Position numbers and translations under genes: made by a program
Source of the DNA: Wyeomyia smithii
Lineage: Eukaryota; Arthropoda; Insecta; Diptera; Culicidae
DNA length: 64,000 nt
Assembly (NCBI RefSeq): GCF_029784165.1
Contig: NC_073696.1
Span: 241,474,892 to 241,538,891 of the forward strand
Direction of reading: 5' to 3'
Notes under the pieces: model-generated
What the model was told of the DNA's origin: nothing
The model's database searches: none
Seen by the model: the letters and a program-made list of their open reading frames with translations, nothing else
In this document: piece after piece, positions 1-13,699 of the stretch
How positions within the stretch are numbered: position 1 is the first letter of the stretch
Layout of the letters: each line of letters starts with the position of its first letter

Positions 1-1020
1 AAGGTCTTCCGTCGTCGGTGCACTTCACTCGGTTGTTCAAACACAGGAAAACAAGCAGTTCAAGTTCAAGTCGCTCAAATTTGGCATGCGTGCATAGCCT
101 GGCAGGCAGGCAGGCAGCCAGGCGAAACCGGAGTTCGATGCATTCATTTGTGTGCAGAATAGTGGCTGGATGGAAGAGATAGGCTTTTTTGCTTCTCTGT
201 CTGATTTGGGACTTCCTGTTTCGGTTGAAAAAATTAAACTAAAAAAAGAAGCCGAATAATAATATGCTGATGTTTGTATATCGACAGACCTTGTGAGTCC
301 GAACAGAAGTCGTTGTTGTCGGGCCCGATCGTTCGCTGTTTTTTTTGCTCGTTTGAATCATCAAACGCTTTAGGCAAACCTGCCAGAGACACTGACTGAG
401 AGGTGACCGTGACGTCGATGATTTTTTTTTGTCTGTGCTCTTTTCGCCATGCCATATTTCAAGAACAGCTCGGCAGCACGCGTTGCTATTCGCTCCGGGG
501 TGAAGGCAGAGCAGATTTATTGATTTATGGTTTTCGTATCGCCGATAGATAGGAGGAGGTATATGACTTCTGCCTAAAGGTTTATGTGTTTTCTCGGTGG
601 ATAAATCAATTTTGATCGAATGTTTTCTTTCTTTTTGCGAGACATGATGTAACCGTTTTTCGGCAGACTGACAGGCAGGCATTCCTTGGGTTTCTAGCTA
701 GTGTCGTTTTTGTGGCATTGAACGGATTATTGAAATTGTAAGTCCCTTACGATTGAGTGACAGCATTCGGACCGAAATCCGAATTCATAAACAAGAATCT
801 GTTTACTGCAAGTTTTACTTACGCTACACACAGTTATCCAAATTCTTACCTGCAATGAGAGAAAAGAAATTTTTTTAAATTACTGGTTTTCTAATTAAAA
901 GTGCTCTTATTTATTTTTCCTAATTTATTATATTTCAAACTGGCAAACATGTTTTTTATTAAGAGAATATATAAGTTTCATCTATCAAAAAAGAAAATAA
1001 AACTTCGCGAATCTACAATA
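1..1020. other. Non-coding stretch with no recognised feature
   Basis: Mixed-composition, apparently single-copy DNA. Open frames on the minus strand are short, lack splice-site support and resemble no family I know. It may be intronic or downstream DNA of the minus-strand gene described at 23-43 kb. Confidence 0.5.
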
Positions 1021-1023
1021 AAT

Positions 1024-1277
1024 GGTCGGCGTGCGACCAGACCGAACCAAGCCCCAAAAACATTATTTCGAGAATTCGGCGTTCAAAGTTTAATCACCCC
1101 GTATGTTTTCTACAAGCTACTACTGAGAATTTGTTTTATAATACCATTATTGATTGTTCAAATTTGTTTTTTGTTTTTTTTTTCATGAAAGATAGTATAT
1201 CAGTTTTAACATCCACTGGTGTTGAAAACTCAATTATAAAAGAATGGCGCTTGGTTTGGTCTGGACGCCCGCCGACC
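1024..1277. mobile_element. Short inverted-repeat element (MITE-like)
   Basis: A roughly 32 bp arm at 1024-1055, starting GGTCGGCG and containing GACCAGACCGAACCAAGC, is repeated inverted at about 1244-1277 with a few mismatches. The 190 bp between the arms has no coding potential. Length and structure fit a non-autonomous DNA transposon. I could not identify a target-site duplication, so the exact ends and superfamily are unknown. Confidence 0.65.
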
Positions 1278-1839
1278 AAGTAGAAATAGAAATTAGATAA
1301 AAAAATCAAAAAGAATTATCAACTTCAGCAAAAACCATTTTTTCTTAATTGTATTTGTGATGAATTTTAACCGCAGTGGTTAACATTCCTATATATAAAA
1401 AAAAATAAACAAAAAAAAACATTAGGAAATCAGAAAATTACTGAAAACAATTGAAATACGAACAACAATGAAATAAGAAGACAAATAAAAAAAAAAGAAT
1501 TTTTTTAGGAAAACTCAGTCAGAAAGATTGCGTTCTTCAACAGAATGTCAAAATGCAGTGCAGCTCAGAGAATACATTGACAATCGGAACAATTAGAAGA
1601 AGAACTAGGCTTAGAGAATCGCAGCAGACAAAGAGTAGAAAATAGCGAAAATAGGCGGTAGTGGAAAAGTTAAAAATTAGAACCAATATCAATATCATTT
1701 TAAAAGTAAAGTAAATAAAAAAACAAAGGAAAACTACACATTAAAAGAGAAAAACAGGGAGAATTGAAAAAAAAACATAAGTAAATAACCAAAAATGAAG
1801 AAAAGGGAGATACAGAAATAAATAAAAAGTAATACTATA

Positions 1840-2062
1840 AGCAGAGCAGAGCCTTGGTGCTACATTCCGTTTCGAAACTCGACCTTCTGTTTATGATACA
1901 GAGACTTCGCAGCCAACTGTTGAGTGTACAGGACACAATTGCGGGACTAGCGCTACGAGCCTACTGACACTAACAGTCTCTTTCGAGCCGAGCCTCGAAC
2001 CTACGACGACTGGCTTGTTAGGCCAGCATCGTACCTCGAGACCAGCTGAGAGACGAAAAACT
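1840..2062 (-). mobile_element. tRNA-related SINE (Feilai-like) with perfect target duplication
   Basis: On the minus strand the element starts at about 2062 with a tRNA-like head: an A-box-like CAGCTGGTCTCGAGG, an anticodon-arm-like stretch, and a B box AGGTTCGAGGC at 2001-1991. A non-tRNA body follows, ending in GCTCTGCTCTGCT. It is flanked by a perfect 17 bp direct repeat, TAAAAAGTAATACTATA, at 1823-1839 and 2063-2079. That is the mark of insertion by target-primed reverse transcription. The head and body resemble the Feilai SINE family of Aedes mosquitoes; this family match is from memory and unsearched. The intact duplication suggests a fairly recent insertion. Confidence 0.85.
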
Positions 2063-3445
2063 TAAAAAGTAATACTATACGAGAAACATGAAACAAAAAT
2101 AAAAAAAAAACAAAAAAATAGAACAAATAAAATAAAATGAAATGAAATGAAATAAGATAAAATAAAATAAAAAAATAAAATAAAATAAAATGAAATGAAG
2201 TAGATTAAAAAAAGAGAAAATTAAATTGAGGAGAAAAATCGATAGTAAGATTAGTGTGAATATATTAGGAAATAACGAGAATTAAGATCTTGAAAACCAG
2301 TTGAAAGCAGGCAGAAACCTTGAAAACGTGGAAAAACCAGGTAACAAGTGAAGAGATGAGAAGGCTATCAAACCGAGAAAAGAGTTCGAAAAGAAATGGA
2401 AGAATTGAAATAAATGTAACTGAGAGAAAATGACACAAAAAGGTGGTAAACAATGAGCCAGAAAACGAGCAAGCAAGTAGAAAAGATTGTAGATAAAACC
2501 AAAAATCAGAACTGATACAGATAACCAGCAAAACAAAAAAAAATGTGGAAAACTATCGACTAAAAATGGAGAAAAAAAACAGTTAGAAGGAAAAACAGAA
2601 GAAGCACAACTGAAGAAAACAAAAAGATATGGAGAGAAGTCCAGGAGATTTAAAAACTTCAATTTAACGAAAGAAAACAAGGTGAAAAGATATACAAATA
2701 TTACAAGAAAAGAAGTACGTACGAAAAGTATTATGGAAAACCAAAAATGAGTAAAAAAAAAACTAGAAACTCAGGTAAAAACAAATACAAAACACAAAGA
2801 AGTGTAAAAAGCAGATTAAACGTAGAAAGATGAAAAGACAACCGAACCGAAAAAATGTGTACCACAAAAAAAATACAAAGGAAAACTACACTTTAAAAAA
2901 GAAAAACAGGGAGAATTGAAAAAAATAAGGAGGAAATAACGAAAAGTAAAGAAAAGAGAGGATACAGAAATTAAAAAAAAGCATATAGTATTGAGAAACA
3001 AAAAACAAGAAAAAATATTGAGAATAGGTTATGTCTCATTTATTTCTACTACAAAAAATCGAATACCCTCTAATCGAATACCGTCCGCAGATACGTATTT
3101 CGGCTGCTACATGCAACCATCATCAGTGCTTATGTGGAAAAATAAGCAAAAAAAAAACCAAAAAAAAAATGAATAATAAAACAACAAAAAAGAATAAATA
3201 GAAAAAAATAAAATAAAATGAAATAAAACAAATAAAATAAAATAAAATTAAAAAAAATAAAAAAAATAACATAAAATTACAAAAATAAAAAAAAATGAAA
3301 TAAAATAAAAGGAGATCCAGAGGATTAAAAATTTAAGGAATTTAACAAAAAAAAAAAAGAGTTGAAAGAAATATACAAATATTTAAAAAAATGGAGCACG
3401 TATGAAAAGTATTATGAAAAACCAAAAATGAGTAAAGAAAACACA

Positions 3446-3672
3446 CTAAAGTCGCTTTTTACGCGGGGGATACGTGCCGCGTAAAAAACCGCGTAAATTC
3501 AGGAATCCGCGTAAAAAAACGCGTAAACTCCGGAATCCGCGTATAAAAACCAGCGTTAATTCGCTCCGAGTGAAGAGAAACCAAAATCCTCGCAAAAAAG
3601 TGTAAATTTCGGACTCCGCGTAAAAACCGCGTAAATTCCGGAATCCGTAAATTCCGGAGTGCTTGAAACCCA
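3446..3672. mobile_element. 'acgcg' repeat element, copy 1
   Basis: A block of repeated CCGCGTAAA / TTTACGCGG words interrupts an A-rich sequence that is continuous in its paralogue at 2660-2860, which shows it is an insertion. Its left end (ACTAAAGTCGCTTTTTACGCGGGGG) matches the left end of the related element at 18729 (ACTGGAGTC, then TTTTTTACCCGGGGG). No target duplication was resolved. Confidence 0.6.
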
Positions 3673-4437
3673 GATTGAAACAAATACAAAACATAAAAAG
3701 GGTAAAAAGAAGATAAAACGTAAAAAGATGAAAAATCAACCGAAGCGAAAAAAGAGTATAAAGAATAAATGAAACAATTGAGCCTTAACATAAACATACG
3801 AAGTGAAAACAACAAATAACCTAAAAACGTTAAAATAATCAGAACATAGCTGATAAACTTCAATGCAGAAAATTTAACGGCAGTAGAAAGGAAATAAATT
3901 AGGAATTAACTTGAAATATTGTAAAAATAGATTAGAAAAAAGAGATACCTTCGAATAATAAAACAGAAATAAAAAAAGAAAAAGAATACCGTGAGAAAAG
4001 TGAAAAAACAAAATAAATAAGAACTATTAAGAGAAAATACATAACACAAATAAAGATAAATATGAATAAATAAACTGAGAATTAAAATAAATGTAAATGA
4101 AATGAGAGAAATTTACATGATTAACAATGAGTCAGAAAACGGATAAGCGAGCAGAAGAAATTATAAAAAAACCAAAAATTAGAATGAAAACAGATAACCA
4201 ACGAACAAGAGAAAAAACGAGGAGTGATCAACTAAGAAAAAATGGAAAAAGGACACAGAAATCAGAGCCAAAAAAACCAGGAAAAGAGAATAAAGAGAAT
4301 AGCAGAGAATCAAGCAATGAAGAGTAGAGATAAAAGGGATACAAAGGCAATATAGAAGAAATGTCATGAAAAGGGAAACATAAAACAAAACCAACAAACT
4401 TGATGCTAGAAACGACAAAAAATTTTTGCAGAAAACT

Positions 4438-4636
<199 letters not shown>

Positions 4637-5447
4637 ACAAAACAGAAAAACGAAAAGGTTTAATTGAAAAAAAGAAAAAGCAATGTGCAAAGAAATGAAG
4701 TAAAAATGTTACGAAAACGTGCAGTACAGACACATAATATTATGTAAAAAGAATAATGCAGCTTTAAACCAAAAAAAAAAAAAAAAACTAAAACAAAAAA
4801 CTCTGCAACAAAAACATAACTCTAAAACAAGGAGGATCAGATAGAAAACAAATAAAACCAAACAGTAGTAAGTAAATTTATAAGCAAACAAAGAGAAATG
4901 AAGAAAAAATTGTTAGAATATAAAACGCAAAAGAAGATGCAGAAGACAGAAATTAGGTGCGAAAAACACGGAGTGAAATATTGTGAAAATAGATACAAAA
5001 ACGTACAAGAAAGATGTAAAGCGGAAAGAAAAAGAAAAGAACGTAGTGAGAATATGCGATAGTAAAAAATGAAACATAAAACAAAACAGGAATAAAAAGA
5101 ATACTTAAGTGATCGAATTGACATACAATATAAAAATAATATTAAAAATAAAGCTAAAAAACATACATATTGAAAAAAGAGAGAGAGAGAGAATAGAAAA
5201 CAATCGGAAGTTCAAAGAGAAGTAACGAGATGAAGATGATTTAAAGGCTGAAGGGCATTGAGCAGAAGTGCCGCTGCGATAAAATAAAGAGAAAAGAGAT
5301 ACAGAAATATAAATAAAGCATTATGAAAACAGATAACACCATGAAAGACGTTCCTGGTAGTTAACTCAAACACAAATAGAGAGGCAAAAATATATCTAAG
5401 TCAAAACGAAAAGCTAACAACAACAAAATGTTGAAATCCACAAAAAA

Positions 5448-5658
5448 ACTTATCTGTTTTATTGGCTCTTATCGGTGGAAATTAAATAAAACAGCTTTAT
5501 TTCGCGTAACGCTCGGTCTACTATTCTTCGACCATCATCAGACGCAAATGGCTGTGTGCAACCTATCGGTCTTGTCTGACTAAACTATACTCCACGTTAT
5601 GCGAAATAAAGCTGTTTTATTTAATTTTCACAAATAAGAGCCAATAAAACAGATAAGT
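5448..5658. mobile_element. 211 bp inverted-repeat MITE
   Basis: Arms of about 62 bp, starting ACTTATCTGTTTTATTGGCT at 5448 and returning inverted as far as 5658, flank an 85 bp centre that contains ACCATCATCAGACGC. The arms are about 90 percent matched. No coding capacity. It lies inside the A-rich domain. A target-site duplication was not evident. Confidence 0.8.
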
Positions 5659-6114
5659 AAACGTTCACGGCGAATAATCCAACCAGTATCCACAAAAAAA
5701 GTCAAGAGAAATAAATTCCACAAAAAAGCATGCAGTATCGTAAACTAAGATTGAAATGTGAAACAAATAAGAAAACATAGACGAAACAAGTAAAAACAGA
5801 TAAATAATGAGTGAAACAAACCAGAACATGGAAAAAACATACATACTAGGTAAACAAACTAGATAAAAACAAAACCAAATCGGAGGTGACAAAGAGACAA
5901 CAAAATGAAGATTCAAGAATAAAAGTTTGAGGGCATCCAGTAAAAGAAGCTCTATAACTGAGGAAAGGTTTTTGATCAGCCAGGAAACAACGAAAAATAG
6001 TAGTAAGTATTTAGAGATAAAATTACAAGAAGCAGAATAAGAGTTGTGAAAGAAAATTGATGGGGAACAAAAAGTAGACAAAATAAACATAAAACAGTAT
6101 TTTTGTGGCATGAT

Positions 6115-7150
6115 AAATTTTGTCAGATTTAAATTGATGATCCGAGCAATTTAGACTTTTTTATGCTGCATAGATTTCCATGTCACATTTTCACAAGCAA
6201 TATCGCATGAAATCATAAGCAATTATAATCAATTAAATTATATAAACATCTTACTATAAAATTTGTATCATGATCAGATCAGGGTGAATCATGATTAGAA
6301 CAAAATACGTATCACAATTGAAACAGCCATTAAAGTTCAGATCCATTCAATCAATTTCCGCCGTCAATATTATTGCATAAAACTATTCTTAACATTCCAA
6401 AACAGGCGCTTTCAAGAAAAACAAGTTTTTTTTAGCAAAAACTTTTTCATGAACTGTACCTAAGTGAAATCCATCATTTATATCAAGCACAGGCAAAGTG
6501 ATGCGGTGTAGTCACAGAAGTAAGCTACTCCGATCATGATACAGAAATGGCCTTTGCATTTCACCAATCATTCCAACTTACTGCAAATATTTCGCACACG
6601 AAATTTAAATGTTTTAGAAGTATTTTACTGAAAAATATACTATATTTCTAGAATATTTGATTCTATTATCACTGCATGAAAACAATACATTATAGCAATC
6701 GTAAGGATGAATTGTGCTTGAAAACAGATTTTTTTTTTGAACTTTTTACTAATAGTATTACTTAAAAAATCTCAATTAAACGTTCTAAACATCATCAGAA
6801 GAAGTTGTTTAATGATACCGGTAAACATTTGAAATAACTTTTCGTTAAATAGTGGAGCAATATCGCATATATTGTTCTGATCATGATACAACACCTAGTT
6901 TTACTAGACTAAACTTTTGCGGAACGTAAGGATATGATATCTAAAGAAGTGAGGGAATAGGTATTTTATTTTGATTACCATAGTTTATTAACAAATGGAA
7001 ATCTAGTATTGGACAAAAAAAAACGTCGTTTAATTGAAAAAATAGTAGAAATTTTTTGCCCTGGGCCGAACACTATGTCGATTAAAACACAACATTATAT
7101 TTAGCAAAAACGCGCTAAAAAAAAACAAATATAATTTAACGAATAGAAAT
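6115..7150. other. AT-rich non-coding stretch
   Basis: AT-rich sequence with several copies of the short palindromic word ATCATGAT / TGATCATGATAC (about 6270, 6290, 6530, 6885). No exon, RNA gene or bounded repeat was recognised. Confidence 0.5.
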
Positions 7151-10100
7151 TTGACACTTCGAAGAAATCGTTAACCGCTTGGCCATATTAATAGTCGTAA
7201 AAACATCGCCACAGACACTGCAACAGCCGCAAGTGCCGAAGTGGAGGGAGTGCAATTCGTCTCGCAAGCTGTCCGCTAGCTGGTCAGGTAATTGTGTGAA
7301 GCCTTCAAAAATCGACTCAACAAACTCGTAACCAGTGTTGCTGCTGCAGCAGCAGCAGTGAATAACTCTCGCAGCGAAGTGGACGGACGCTTCCGCGATT
7401 AGATTGCAACGCCACCAGCTTTGGTTCCGTTCGACTTCCTAATGCAGTAAATTTAAGACGAACAAGGCATGGGGTAGGCCACGAGCGAGCAAGCGAGAGA
7501 CAGCGAGGAGGTAGGAAACAAAATATATTTCACCTTCATCATGTTCGGTTGCCTCTACTGCTATTGCTGCTGTATTCGCCATTACACGTAACGCATTGTT
7601 GTTAAGTATTTGCACTTGCACAGCCAGACGAGCTGTTCGTAGTGCTCTATTCGCAGCGTGTCGTCAGTGATGTTTTTTTTCCTTCATTTGTTCTATTTTT
7701 GTGCACTCTAATGTACTAATATTGCAACAAATTGATTTCATGAACACTTACGTACGAACGAACGAACGAACGTACTTACGTATGTACATCGAGCAAATTT
7801 GAAAGTCATTGCAACTTCTTTTAATATGGAGGCACGATCAAAATGGCTGCCGCCATCGCCACCATCGTGGTTTAATTTAATGAAGCAATTTGTCGGACAA
7901 TGACGATGCAGGCAATTCTTTGTACTGCGGAAAAATAGGTGCACTAAAGCAAAGCTCAGGTTGTTCGAAATGCGGACGAACGGTTGGAAGGAGGGTGGCT
8001 GTGGTGAAGGTGGTATTAAATTTGCATTTTAACACACAACCGACACAGAATGGAAAATTATTAAAGTGGTTCGTTTCAAGGCCGATAATCAATCCATAGT
8101 TCACAACTCGAAGCGAATCGGGGAAGAATATTTTTCGGTGAAATAGTTAGTCGTTCGTCTCCACCTAATTTTTGTTCGGTGGAGTCGCGTGGTTCTTTGT
8201 TAGAGTGGGAAAATTTTCGGGCAACTTCCGCTTCTGATTTGACCTATATGACCAGGGGTTGTACGTGATAGAGTTGGGTGGTAAGATGGGTAACAGTGCT
8301 ATGTTGTTGCTGCAGCTGCTGCAGCGCTGACCTTGACTCAAGCCATGGATGCGCGCAAGGCACACGCTCCCGAAGGGCGGGTCGAACGGTGGGACAGTCG
8401 GTGGCGCACGGAGGAATAAAGGTCGCACGTGTAGATGACGGTGATGATGGTGGCGATGTTGGTGATGACGACCATCGTGATGCAACGACGGTTGAGCGTG
8501 GAAAATGCGAACGCTAAGCACCGCAGTTCGATTCTCAAACTCAAATGCATCGCTCTCCGGTCGTACCACCGGTTGAATTGAGAGTCATAAAGCTAGTAGT
8601 GAGAGCATCAAGCGTTCAGAATCGATGCTTGTGCTCGTTCGATGCAACGATACTGACGATGATGGCGGTGATGACGATAATAATACCAATGAGTGGAGAA
8701 TTGCAGTCTCAACGAAAAAAAAAAATAAAATAAAAATCGAAACTTTTATGGTGTGCCATACAAGGTAACGTAAATGAGGGCCACTTGGAGTGAATAAAAA
8801 TAAAGCCAGGATTTTTTGTTTGTTTCGTTAAACTGCCAGGTGGCTGATTATACAGAAACTAGTCGGTGCTTAGCAACAACGCTGAAATTATTAGCTTGTA
8901 GGCGAGCTCGGTTTCGAATGTGTGACATTGTTTGTAAACGGGTTCTACAATTATGGCGGATAATATCAGTAATGTTGGCTAGAACTAGTTTTCCCTACTA
9001 AAAAAACTAAATTTCTGTTACATAATGACTGAAAAATATAAAAGTCTAGTTATTAAAATTACCGATCTAATCAAACTCATAACTCACAAACTTTCACTGA
9101 AACCTGAGAGGCTGCTGCTAACGGGTGAGTGAATTATGTAACATCATAAAAGTTATAATAGTCCAAGTTTACTCTCTACAATAAATTCGTTGTCAGTCAA
9201 CCTCGATTCCGGTCTTTTAACGCCCAGAAAACTTGAACCAACAGAACAGTTTGCTGGCTGTCACTCCAACGGGTAAGAAAAGTCGTTTATAACTTTTTTT
9301 ACTCGATCGCCGTGGTCAACCCGAATCCGGAAGCCGCCAATCCCGTCGAACAGCACAATTCATGCTAATTTGGCTTTTAACTGTAATGTTGTCCGAGTAA
9401 CGAGCGGTGGTCGGTCCGCCCTATGTGTGTCAGCTTAATAGTGTAAAAATTCAAGTTCAAGCATAAAATCGTTTTGCTTCCCATCCCGAATGCCGGTCAT
9501 CCGGGACGAGTGTGCTGCTGCTGCCAGTACACTTTGCATGCTTCCCGGGGGCAGGGCACCATAATTGGTAGGAACGTGGCGGGTGCCGGGGAACCGCTCG
9601 ATGGCACGTGTCACGCGCTAGTAGTAGTGCATTGGAATGCACTTTGCCTAGATAATAGTGCTGTGCTGTTGCACTCACTCACACTTCTACCCGAACCCGC
9701 TGCCGCGGTCGATGGCGGTGAGAGCTGATGGTGGGAAAATCGGTCATCATAGAGAAGCATAAAGAAGATACACTTTTCCTCTAGCCAGCAGGGAGGTTAA
9801 TTGTGGAGAGTGTGATTCAAACCAAAGCACACTACTGAGCGTCAGTAGCTGACACAAAACGGGAACACATTCCCGTATTGAGGGCAGCTAATGATTGCTG
9901 AGAATGCACTTGATCATCAACGTCATTGAAGAAGCCGTTGGCAATGTCAGCGGGCAAGAGGAGGCATACTCAGCGCTAGAATTTATGGCCAACCCAACCC
10001 GAGAGTGGTCGGGTGGTTAAGATTTCCTTCACTGCTGCGTCATTAACTGGTGGACACTTCACTGCACTGTCGGACAAGGTTAAGTCGTGTGTTAATTGTT

Positions 10101-10330
10101 GGATCTGATGTGGTGTGATGTGCTGTGCTGAGTGTTTGAACTTCTGGTTTCGCACCTTTTGAGCGGCCACAAAGGAGTGGGATACATAATGTTACACGTT
10201 ACGCCAGAGACGATTTAATGCGCGCGCTTAATTATTTATTAGCGGATGTGTGAGCGAGTCAGTCATCAGTAGAAGTTTACGAGCTGTTTCATTACACTTA
10301 TGATTTGGCTTAGTTTTATGCCAACAAGTG
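7150..10330. other. GC-richer single-copy block, no gene recognised
   Basis: Composition rises sharply compared with its flanks, and CAG/CTG runs (7340-7356, 8306-8322), ACGA repeats (7754-7770) and ATGATGG runs (8440-8480) appear. Frames up to about 130 codons exist on both strands but none shows a recognisable domain or a supported exon boundary. It is probably intron or downstream sequence of the minus-strand gene; regulatory content is possible but unproven. Confidence 0.4.
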
Positions 10331-12080
10331 TTAATGCTTTTTCTTCTAGATTGAGACTTTTATTTCTGTTATATAGTAGACATTAACACAACAAAATTGG
10401 AGTCGTTATCTTCTGTTAATTTCTCTCTACTACTTCATTTTGGTGAGAAGTCCAGGGATCCTAAACCTTTTAAACAATTCTGTCAGAGCTTCCTCAGGTG
10501 AGCTTAAAGAAAAAACTTTGAAGATTCGAATAAAATATTCAATTCAATAACTCACCAATTGAATGATATGTTGTAGAAAAAAATTACTCAAATGCTACGT
10601 TTCCAGTCGAAATGGTGCCGAAAAAAAATTCTAAAAAAATTATTGCACGTTTTCTCAAAAAAAAAAAAAAAAAATACAATTGCAGGTTTTTTTTTGAATG
10701 GATTAAGTGCAGGATTATTGCAAAATTAGCTTCCTAAAATTTGTTTTTTTTTTTGAAAATAAGAAAAATGTTTGAGTTGATGAGTGCTGTTTTTTTTCCT
10801 AAAAATCATCAAATAATTTTCTTTTTCATTGCTAAATTAGACATATTTATTCGAAATCTACTAAAAATAGATTTTATTTATTATCTTCAACAAATAGCAT
10901 TGAGGTAATACGAATTTTTGAACTCACTTCGAGGTTAATATTGTATTGAGAAAACCTTTTAGGAATTATTTTTAGACTTTTCTTAGTAAAAACAACCCTT
11001 GTTGGCAGTACTCGCTCAATATTCTATGAAACTTTTCAGATATTAAAATTTTGTCTAAGTTATCAGATATAGGTCAAATAAATGTTATTTTTCAGTTATG
11101 TTTTTCTACTGGTTTATCCTTACTTCCTTGTTTTTTTTTGTTCTACAGCTTAATTGAAACACTTTCGGCAAGTCAACATGTCGGGACATCAATTTTGATA
11201 ATATTTATTTAAAAAAAAAATTAGGTATAAATTTTAGGTTTTTGGTAATAAAAAACGACCCTTTTTGGCCCACCAACTTAAAATCTTATGTAACTTTGCA
11301 GGTAATAATATTTAGTCTAAGTTATCAGAGTTTATCCAAGGATTGTCATATTTCAGTAATGGTTTGGTTTTTTTGCATTTCTGTTCAATTGGCCCAATTT
11401 CAACAGGTCAATATGTCATATGATTTTTACCAGCAAGACATCAATTTCAATTGATTTTGTGATTTTGTATTTTTTTTGCCAGACAATGTACACTGTTTCC
11501 AAAGCTGCAAAAACGCGTTCGAAATTATTTTGACCCATAAATATTGCTTTAGATCAATTTTTTTGTAAGATTTGGACCACTGCAACTATTGTTTTGTTTT
11601 TTTTTTGTGGTCTTCAGAGACATAGTTACTCAAGCAAAGTTGTTCCATTAATTATTCTCCATTTTATAGAAGTTGCAAACTTGTGATAAATCCACCTTAA
11701 AGTGAGAACTTTACTTTTCACAAAATTCGGCACATTTTATACAAACAATTTTGTCGAAGACATCATTTCATACTTCCATCAGCCTATTTTAATGGACTTT
11801 TGTAGAGTTTACAATATAATGTTCCTTATAATATTTGTTTTCAATGTAAAATTTTCATTGCGGTTTCCACAGTTTTTCAATGTTCTTCAATGTGTTTACT
11901 ATAAATAAACATACAATTTTACCGAAGACAGTTTATTTTCATTTCTCATATTTCTTTAGGTATTGAAGATTATTATTATTAAAATAATGCACTGAATAAC
12001 CTACATCTAATTATATTTACAAAAAACGCAAATATCCGCAGACAAAATCATTTCTATATCAAAGTAAAATTCAAACATCA
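10330..12080. other. AT-rich block with scattered repeat words
   Basis: Poly-T-rich sequence with words such as TTTGTCGAAGACATCATTTC (about 11752-11768) that recur elsewhere in the window in dispersed repeats. No coding support. Confidence 0.45.
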
Positions 12081-12085
12081 TTAAA

Positions 12086-12713
12086 TTATATAGCGACTCG
12101 ATTATATATTGACTCGATTATAGATGATTCGATTATATAGAATTTTAGACTCGATTATATACAGTAGCAGAAAAAAATTTTTTTTTTGAGTTTCATATAT
12201 GACTTATCTAGCTTATATGTCATAAGAGGATATCCATAAAATACGTGACGCTTGAAAGAAAGGGTGAAAAATAACAATCAAAAATTTTGAATTTTTTTTT
12301 TAAATTTTATAATAAAAAAAATAAAATATCTAAATAAATTTAATTTCAAAAATACAGAAAAAATAGAGAAAATTACAAAAAATGAAAAAATATATATGAA
12401 AATAAATTTTTTTAAATTTGAGAAATTAAATAAAACTGAATTGACAAGTCAAGAATATACACTGATCAAAATTTTTCTCTACATTTGCAATTACATCAGG
12501 AATAACTATAAGATATAGATTTTCTTTGTAAGAAATGTATTTTCTGACTTTTAGAGGGATGAGTCAAAAATAATATTTTTCTTGTTTATTCGAAAACAAC
12601 GAATCATTTTTGAAAAAAGAAAAAAAAATTTTTTTTCTGATTCGATTATATGTAAATATCGTTTATATATAGTGAAAAAAAATCGGAGACTATATAAAAT
12701 CAAGTCCGACCTG
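12086..12713. mobile_element. Probable relic of the CAGGTCGGACT terminal-repeat family
   Basis: The right end, AAGTCCGACCTG at 12702-12713, is followed by TA and matches the right terminus of the complete element at 16724-17126. The left part (12086-12170) repeats CGACTCGATTATAT several times but lacks the CAGGTC terminus, so the left limit is uncertain. The interior is AT-rich with no coding frame. Confidence 0.45.
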
Positions 12714-13159
12714 TATAAGAAATGAAAATGTGCGTCGCAGTAGACTTGCACATGGTAATGTAGAACGACCTTCGGCTCTCGCACAAAAAACAGATGGTCA
12801 ATTGGCATTCGCTCATCGAAGAGATGCACACTGTCATTCGTTTGTCGATGTCAATCCTTTTTCGATTGAGAAATGTTATTACAAGATCAATGATATAAGT
12901 AATCTCCAAACTTTTTGCACACAACGTACGGCTTGGCCAGTACCCGTTTTACATGCTTGTTCATTGATGTATTAATGGACAGCAAGCTTTGCCTACATCA
13001 AAAGCAAAGGAAGACGATTATCGTAGTGGAAAATCGTTCTATCGTGACCATTTACAAGCCTTGTTTCATTAAAGCAAACAACATTGTAAAACATAAAAAA
13101 ATGTAGAAAACCACTATGAAAGTTAATTGAAAAAATGGATTTTTAGGGGCATTCTATTG

Positions 13160-13440
13160 AAAACTTCACTTAAGTCCACTCAAAAAGGCTGACAGAAGTC
13201 GATGTCTTCGACCAAGTTGTTTCTTATGAAACATGACACAACTTTGCCGACAAAACGTAGATTTTTATATGCAGAAATGAGAAAAGTAAAACTCGTTTTT
13301 TACTTTTAAGCGAGCAATCTCTATTCTATAAAATTCTATTCTATAAAATGAAGAAAAGTCAACGGAACAACTTTGCTGAAGACACTACGACTTCAATAAG
13401 GCTCTTGCAGTTTTGGAAACACTGTGCATTGATTTTAATC
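13160..13440. repeat. Dispersed 'CTTTGCCGAAGAC' repeat, copy
   Basis: Contains GATGTCTTCGACCAAGTTG and ACAACTTTGCTGAAGACAC, words shared with copies near 21750, 35620, 36190, 37270, 48900 and 59170. Non-coding. Its termini are not defined. Confidence 0.5.
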
Positions 13441-13699
13441 ACAGTGTGCCGTAAGATTCGCATACCAATGTGATCTTGAAAACACAAGCACACACACACA
13501 CATACATGTGGAACCCTCTTTTTGATCAGAAATCATGAGAAAAGTATTCGAAAAAATACACTTATCAGAAACTGAAAGTTTCTCGAAGCGTCAAATTACA
13601 GACTAGACATAGGTGTGTAACTCAGATTAATTTACATTCAACTAAGCAGCAACACTCATGACTTTCGCCTAATGTGGAACCACTGTAAGCTAATTCGTA

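Noticed and set aside
2265..2680. Phe/Leu-rich minus-strand frames
   Set aside because: Hydrophobic peptides result from reading the T-rich strand of the A-rich domain.
3446..3672. Possible CRISPR-like array from regularly recurring CGCGTAAA words
   Set aside because: Repeats are short, irregular and imperfect, and the genome is eukaryotic.
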